This document shows, piece by piece, positions 59,586 through 64,000 of a DNA stretch of 64,000 nucleotides. Source of the stretch: an uncultured Clostridia bacterium. Lineage in GTDB: Bacteria; Bacillota; Clostridia; Lachnospirales; Anaerotignaceae. Location: positions 65,080 through 129,079 of the forward strand of contig CAJUKL010000001.1 of assembly GCA_910587195.1 (NCBI GenBank). Direction: 5' to 3'. Position numbers and translations under genes: made by a program. The number at the start of each line of letters is the position of its first letter. The first letter of the stretch is position 1. The notes beneath the pieces are model-generated. The model saw only the letters and a list, made by a program, of their open reading frames with translations. It made no database searches and was not told the DNA's origin.

Positions 59586-59607
59586 GCTCTTTTTCTCCTT
59601 TTATTTT

Positions 59608-60921
59608 TTACTCTGTTTTAATAGCAGAAAGTGCACTTAATTTCATTGCTCTTTTTGCTGGAAGATAACCAGCAGCAATTCCTATCAAGGTTGCAAATAC
59701 TAAAGAAGCCCCACAAAGCCAAATCGGAATGGAAGAAAGCATATTGCTATTTGTTCTGACAGCAAAAATATTTACAATTTTGGACGCTCCAAGACTAACT
59801 AAAATTCCAGCAAGTCCACCTGCAAATCCAATAAAAGCAGCCTCTGTTAAAAACAATTTTTTTATATCTGACAAGGAGGCACCAATCACTTTCATAACAC
59901 CAATTTCTCTTGTTCTTTCATAAATTGCCATTACCATGGTATTGGTAATACCAATGGCAGCAACAATCAAGGAAATTGCTCCAATCGCTCCCAACATCAT
60001 GCGCAACATTTTGGTAGTTTCTTTCATGGTTTCCAACTGGTCTGTTAAACTGGAGGCACGAAAACCCATATCCTTGATTGTTTCCTGTACTTCCTTTACA
60101 TGATTCATATTATCTACTTTTACCATAGCATTTTCATAAACACCTTTTTTGATTTTTTGAGCATTTCTATCTTTGTATTTTTTTGCCTCATATTCTGCCT
60201 GCTCTATTTTAATTTTTTCTAGTTCCTTGATGGGCATAAAAACAAAATAGCCATCAGAACCACCACTTCTTAATGTTCCAACTACTTCCGCTTTTATAGG
60301 CTTTAATGCCTTATCTGCATCTCTTGTACCATAATTCCAGTCTGTTGTTATCATAACTTTATCATTAAAAATATCCACTTCTGGAGAAGGAGAGTCATAT
60401 CTCATTCTCCAGCTTAATTTAGGATTATAAAAATTGTTTATTACATCAGCACCAAATACCAATGTTTTGCTATCCCCTTCTTGTAACACACGACCTTCCT
60501 CTGCTTTATAGCCCATTGCCTCCATACTTGCAGGGTCTATTCCTTGCACAGAAGCATCTGTAAGATATTTTCCAGCAACAAAACAAATGTATTCATTCAT
60601 TACTGGTGTTGCTGCTTCTACATAGGGTATTTTTTTAAATTCTTCTATGGTAGAAGTAGTAATTTCTGTTGCTTTTTTATCTTTTTGTACTTCCTCTTCT
60701 TCATAATATCTATCACTTCCAGCTGCATAGACATTGATAACTTGTAAGCTGCCCCATTCTTCTACCTGTTTTTGAAAACTTTCATTCATACCAATTCCAA
60801 TAGAAACCATAACTACAATGGAAGCTGTACCAATAATAACGCCTAAAATTGTTAAAAAAGTTCGAAGTTTTCTTTTCCACAAATTGCGTAGTGCCATTTT
60901 AATGACATCAGAAATGCTCAT
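59608..60921 (-). CDS. MacB/FtsX-type ABC transporter permease
   Basis: This 437-residue permease has one N-terminal helix (about 20-42, LRTFLTILGVIIGTASIVVM), a large extracytoplasmic MacB_PCD-like domain (about 45-280) and three C-terminal helices of an FtsX domain (MLRMMLGAIGAISLIVAAIG, GITNTMVMAIYERTREIGVMKVIGAS, then two more), ending YLPAKRAMKLSALSAIKTE. ATG at 60921 overlaps the upstream gene by 14 bp. With the ATPase and the CARDB protein it forms a three-part cell-envelope machine. Confidence 0.9.
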   Translation of the reverse strand: MSISDVIKMALRNLWKRKLRTFLTILGVIIGTASIVVMVSIGIGMNESFQKQVEEWGSLQVINVYAAGSDRYYEEEEVQKDKKATEITTSTIEEFKKIPYVEAATPVMNEYICFVAGKYLTDASVQGIDPASMEAMGYKAEEGRVLQEGDSKTLVFGADVINNFYNPKLSWRMRYDSPSPEVDIFNDKVMITTDWNYGTRDADKALKPIKAEVVGTLRSGGSDGYFVFMPIKELEKIKIEQAEYEAKKYKDRNAQKIKKGVYENAMVKVDNMNHVKEVQETIKDMGFRASSLTDQLETMKETTKMLRMMLGAIGAISLIVAAIGITNTMVMAIYERTREIGVMKVIGASLSDIKKLFLTEAAFIGFAGGLAGILVSLGASKIVNIFAVRTNSNMLSSIPIWLCGASLVFATLIGIAAGYLPAKRAMKLSALSAIKTE

Positions 60922-63106
60922 TTCTATCACGCCCCTCTCTATTTTGGGAGGATTGATTTGGCATTGTTTCATAATAATCTACATCTTCTGGAGCGAAATC
61001 ATCTTCTTCTGCTAAAAATGCTTCTTCTGCTTTTTTCTTTTTTCGTTTTACCAAGGTAACTACAACAATAACCGCAGCAATGGCAATGATACCAAGAACA
61101 ATACTAATCAAAAGCACTTTATGGTTTGGAGTATTTCCTTGCATATCTTCCATACCCATTATATCCTCCATTGGCATTGGCTCTATGACATTTAACATAA
61201 AATCTCGCCTTTCCTCAACAGATTCACCACTAGCATCATCATAGCTTACAATAATACTAACTGGTACTTTTCCGATTGTTGTGGGAATAAAGTTACTCTC
61301 ATAATAATCGCTAGAACCCGACTCTAAATTACCAATATAGGTGTTTCTTGTTTCGGTTTCTACATCCCCTTCTATGCGTATCATTAAATTGTTTAAGGTT
61401 ACCTTTCCTGTATTATAATAACTAAAACTTACATTAACCGGCATACCCATTTCAATCTGCTCTGGTAGGGTATAATCATCAATATCTAATTGTGTTACCT
61501 GTTTGACATTGATTCCTAAAAGTTCCTGTGAGGTATATTCATTTCCCTCTTTATCTTCATATTCAAAATTTACAGTCAAAGTATACGTTTTAGGCTGCGC
61601 ATCTGGAACAACATATAAACGCAATGCCTTATCTACCTTTCCTTTTGCTGTAATATCATCAAAATAAAAGGTATTACTACTATTGACGGGTGTAAAAATA
61701 TTTCCTGTTTTTGCTGTATCAGAAGTGGTTTCTTCTGCCATTGTTAAAAACATTTTGATATTATGTACGGATTTATCTCTGTGACTATTCATTAAAGTCA
61801 TAGTCAAATCAAATTCGTTACCTGCCATAACAATAAGTGGGTCACAAACATAGTCACTGACAATAATTTTGGGTTTACTTTTATTTTTTTCGTCATCTTC
61901 TTTTTCATCTTCTTTATCTTTTTTAGGATTAGAAATATTGACACCTGCATACTGTTTAAATGTTGTTGGGGTATCCGTTTCATTTTCATATTCTATTGTA
62001 AATTCAATGGGATAATTTTGTGTTTCTGCGGAAGAAGTTCCTGCAAAAGTAAAGTCAAAATGACTTACTTCATTTGGTGCTAACATCTTTATATTTTTGA
62101 TGCTGGTAGATTTTGGAACAACAGCACCACCCTCCATGCCAGAAGCACTTACTTTAATATTTTTTGCTTCTCCTTCTCCAATATTTGCCAAGTCAAAAGA
62201 AACCTGAAAATTTTGATTTACCACATAAGTACCACTAGGCTCTGTCATATTTCTTATTTCAAGGCTTGGTTTTTCTTCCTCTTTTTTATCTCCTATGATA
62301 TTGATATAAAAATTTTGTGATTTATCATAGGAGCGTCCTGCATCATCTTTACAAGTTATTTTTAAAGTAACAGAATAAGTACCACCTGCAATTTCGTTGC
62401 CAGCAATCAAAGGAAAAGAAAAGCCTTGTGTGCTTCCTGCTGGAATTCGTGAAAAATGTTGACTATCTAAACTATTATTAATACTAATGCCATCGCTGGA
62501 AAGTCCTTCTAATGTCAAATTGACTTCATGCAACGTAATAAAATTATTGTTTACAATTTGTCCACTAATAGTTGTGGTATCTCCTGCTTTAATATCAGAA
62601 GGGGATACTGTTACATTTTCAAATTTAAAATCTGGTTCTCCTGACAAATTATTTACTTTTAAATAAATGGTATTATTTCCTGAAAATTTTACGTTGTAAG
62701 CATTAAAATAGCTATAATTTAAGGTAACAGGATAATTTTTTGTTGCGGCTGTTCTTTCCACATCCACAGTCAATTCGATTTCTGTTTCACTTCTTGGTGC
62801 CAAAGCAGAAATTCTATTTTCATTATCTTGAAATCCTACGGTAAAAGGAGTATTATCAATGTCTGTAAAGGTAGGTTGAATCACAATCGCCCTTGCACCA
62901 TAAGCACTTCCATTCCGCAATTTAATTTTAACAGTATTTGTTTTTCCAGGTGTTACTTCAAATACAGGCCCATTAATTAAAATGATTTCTGGTTGTGCGG
63001 AGTTTGGGTCAACATATTCGTCATCATCATCTGCAGCAAAAGCTGTCATAGACATTCCTAGTATCATCAATAATCCTAAAAAAATAGCTGTAACCCTTTT
63101 TATCAT
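60908..63106 (-). CDS. CARDB-repeat surface protein, membrane anchored
   Basis: This 732-residue protein has a signal peptide (residues 1-25, VTAIFLGLLMILGMSMTAFAA), several CARDB/alpha-galactosidase NEW3-like beta modules (LTVDVERTAATKNYPVTLNY; FQVSFDLANIGEGEAKNIKV; FSYYNTGKVTLNNLMIRIEG), a charged Lys/Glu linker near 395-415, and a C-terminal membrane helix (about 664-686) with a basic then acidic cytoplasmic tail. This is the COG1361-like S-layer-type architecture. It is between the ATPase (6 bp) and permease (overlap) genes, so it is very likely the extracytoplasmic partner of that ABC system, not a free surface protein. Confidence 0.85.
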   Translation of the reverse strand: MIKRVTAIFLGLLMILGMSMTAFAADDDDEYVDPNSAQPEIILINGPVFEVTPGKTNTVKIKLRNGSAYGARAIVIQPTFTDIDNTPFTVGFQDNENRISALAPRSETEIELTVDVERTAATKNYPVTLNYSYFNAYNVKFSGNNTIYLKVNNLSGEPDFKFENVTVSPSDIKAGDTTTISGQIVNNNFITLHEVNLTLEGLSSDGISINNSLDSQHFSRIPAGSTQGFSFPLIAGNEIAGGTYSVTLKITCKDDAGRSYDKSQNFYINIIGDKKEEEKPSLEIRNMTEPSGTYVVNQNFQVSFDLANIGEGEAKNIKVSASGMEGGAVVPKSTSIKNIKMLAPNEVSHFDFTFAGTSSAETQNYPIEFTIEYENETDTPTTFKQYAGVNISNPKKDKEDEKEDDEKNKSKPKIIVSDYVCDPLIVMAGNEFDLTMTLMNSHRDKSVHNIKMFLTMAEETTSDTAKTGNIFTPVNSSNTFYFDDITAKGKVDKALRLYVVPDAQPKTYTLTVNFEYEDKEGNEYTSQELLGINVKQVTQLDIDDYTLPEQIEMGMPVNVSFSYYNTGKVTLNNLMIRIEGDVETETRNTYIGNLESGSSDYYESNFIPTTIGKVPVSIIVSYDDASGESVEERRDFMLNVIEPMPMEDIMGMEDMQGNTPNHKVLLISIVLGIIAIAAVIVVVTLVKRKKKKAEEAFLAEEDDFAPEDVDYYETMPNQSSQNREGRDRNEHF

Positions 63107-63112
63107 TTTGTT

Positions 63113-63835
63113 TTATCTCCTTTCTTCTTTTCCAGTTTCAGAAGTTTTATTCTGCTCTATCTTTTCAATTTTTCCATCTGAAAGATGAATAATTCTATCG
63201 GCATATTCTGAAATTTCTAAGTCATGTGTTACAATTACAAGTGTTTGCTTATTTTTTTGTGCCAAACCTGTAATTAAATCCATCATTTCATAAGTTGTTT
63301 TGGTATCCAGATTTCCAGTTGGTTCATCTGCAAAAACCACCTGTGGGCTATTGATAAATGCTCTTGCAATACTAACTCTTTGCTGCTGACCACCACTCAT
63401 TTCAGAAGGTTTATGATTGGCACGCTCAGAAAGTCCGACCGCATCTAACATTTCTTTTGCTCTTTTATTTCGCTCTGCGGGTGGAACTTTTCGAAAAATC
63501 AAAGGTAATGTTACATTTTCCAAAGCTGTCAAAGTAGAAAGAAGGTTGTAAGACTGAAACACAAAACCAACATATTGCTGCCTAAATTTTGCCAACTGGT
63601 CTTCATTCATTCGCTCCATATGACAACGATTAAAAATAATGCTGCCTTTGGTTGGTTTTTCTAACCCTGCAATCAAATTTAAAAGTGTTGATTTTCCAGA
63701 GCCGGATTTTCCCAACAAACAACAAATTTCCCCATAGGAAATATCTAGGCTGATGTTATTGATTGCTGCTATTTTTTCTTTTCCCATACGATATACTTTT
63801 TTAACATTTTTTATTTGAATGACTTTTTCTGCCAT
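63113..63835 (-). CDS. ABC transporter ATP-binding protein (MacB/LolD type)
   Basis: This 240-residue ATPase has Walker A LLGKSGSGKSTLL (about 41), Q-loop VGFVFQSYNLLSTLTALENV, signature MSGGQQQRVSIARAF, Walker B VVFADEPTGNLDTKT and TLVIVTHDLEI. The LGKSGSGKST and GNLDTKT motifs place it with LolD/MacB-type mechanotransmission ATPases. ATG at 63835 follows AAAGGAGG by 6 bases. First gene of the operon; the 165 bases upstream are AT-rich and no confident promoter was found. Confidence 0.92.
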   Translation of the reverse strand: MAEKVIQIKNVKKVYRMGKEKIAAINNISLDISYGEICCLLGKSGSGKSTLLNLIAGLEKPTKGSIIFNRCHMERMNEDQLAKFRQQYVGFVFQSYNLLSTLTALENVTLPLIFRKVPPAERNKRAKEMLDAVGLSERANHKPSEMSGGQQQRVSIARAFINSPQVVFADEPTGNLDTKTTYEMMDLITGLAQKNKQTLVIVTHDLEISEYADRIIHLSDGKIEKIEQNKTSETGKEERR

Positions 63836-64000
63836 AACACGCCTCCTTTCCTTTTTATTGGTGTTAGAAAAAATTATAACCATTGATAAGACGAGGAATC
63901 TCCTATTAAAGTTTCAAAAATTTTTCTAAATTTATAAAAATCCATTCTCATTATAAAATAATTTTATTACACAATTATTAAAGTCACAACATAATCTATT

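Overview
The window is a low-GC Firmicute chromosome segment, most likely from a spore-forming, flagellated anaerobe of the Lachnospirales/Clostridia. The evidence is strong AT bias, AGGAGG-type ribosome sites, sporulation genes (spoIIID, spoVG, a collagen-like BclA-type protein), T-box leaders on serS and leuA, a GlgC/GlgD pair, S-layer-homology proteins and a sigma-28/CsrA-controlled flagellin. The species cannot be fixed from the sequence alone.

Layout. 1-3 kb: collagen-like surface protein (5' end outside the window), spoIIID, a C69 dipeptidase. 3-5.4 kb: AI-2E-family exporter, a small unknown gene, an XRE regulator. 5.4-8.2 kb: sigma-28-type promoter, csrA, a dispersed repeat, a flagellin leader with GGA hairpins, flagellin, then a tiny locus with the full layout of a par/Fst type I toxin-antitoxin system. 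8.3-14 kb: mglBAC galactose importer divergent from galK. 14-22 kb: a palindromic cluster of three DnaA boxes, murC, glgC-glgD-spoVG, a copper-amine-oxidase-domain protein, guaB, NusG-II and Gx transporter proteins, tRNA-Phe. 22-25 kb: T-box-serS and two small membrane proteins. 25-33 kb: arginine operon argC-argJ2-argJ1-MBL-argB-argD plus an alanyl-tRNA editing gene; argJ is duplicated in tandem and one copy has altered motifs. 33-41 kb: a giant SLH protein, murA, tRNA-Arg and a broken tRNA. 41-49 kb: amino-acid ABC importer, an ECF sigma/anti-sigma pair, thioredoxin, a GntR-ABC operon. 49-58 kb: glmU, prs, and the leu operon (T-box-leuA-leuC-leuD-lipoprotein-leuB). 58-64 kb: a zinc-ribbon protein, repeats holding a TnpB-less omega-RNA element, and a three-gene ABC system (ATPase, CARDB surface protein, MacB/FtsX permease).

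Three things stand out. (1) The locus at 7982-8235 has convergent promoters, direct repeats at both ends, a shared bidirectional terminator and a 26-residue hydrophobic peptide. (2) A modular family of palindrome-rich intergenic repeats occurs at least eight times in 64 kb and reaches into the stop codons of csrA and leuB. (3) A 310-bp IS605-type element carries a complete-looking omega RNA with its own promoter but no transposase or TnpB, and it is inserted in one copy of that repeat. All functional statements rest on sequence reading and family knowledge; no database search was run.
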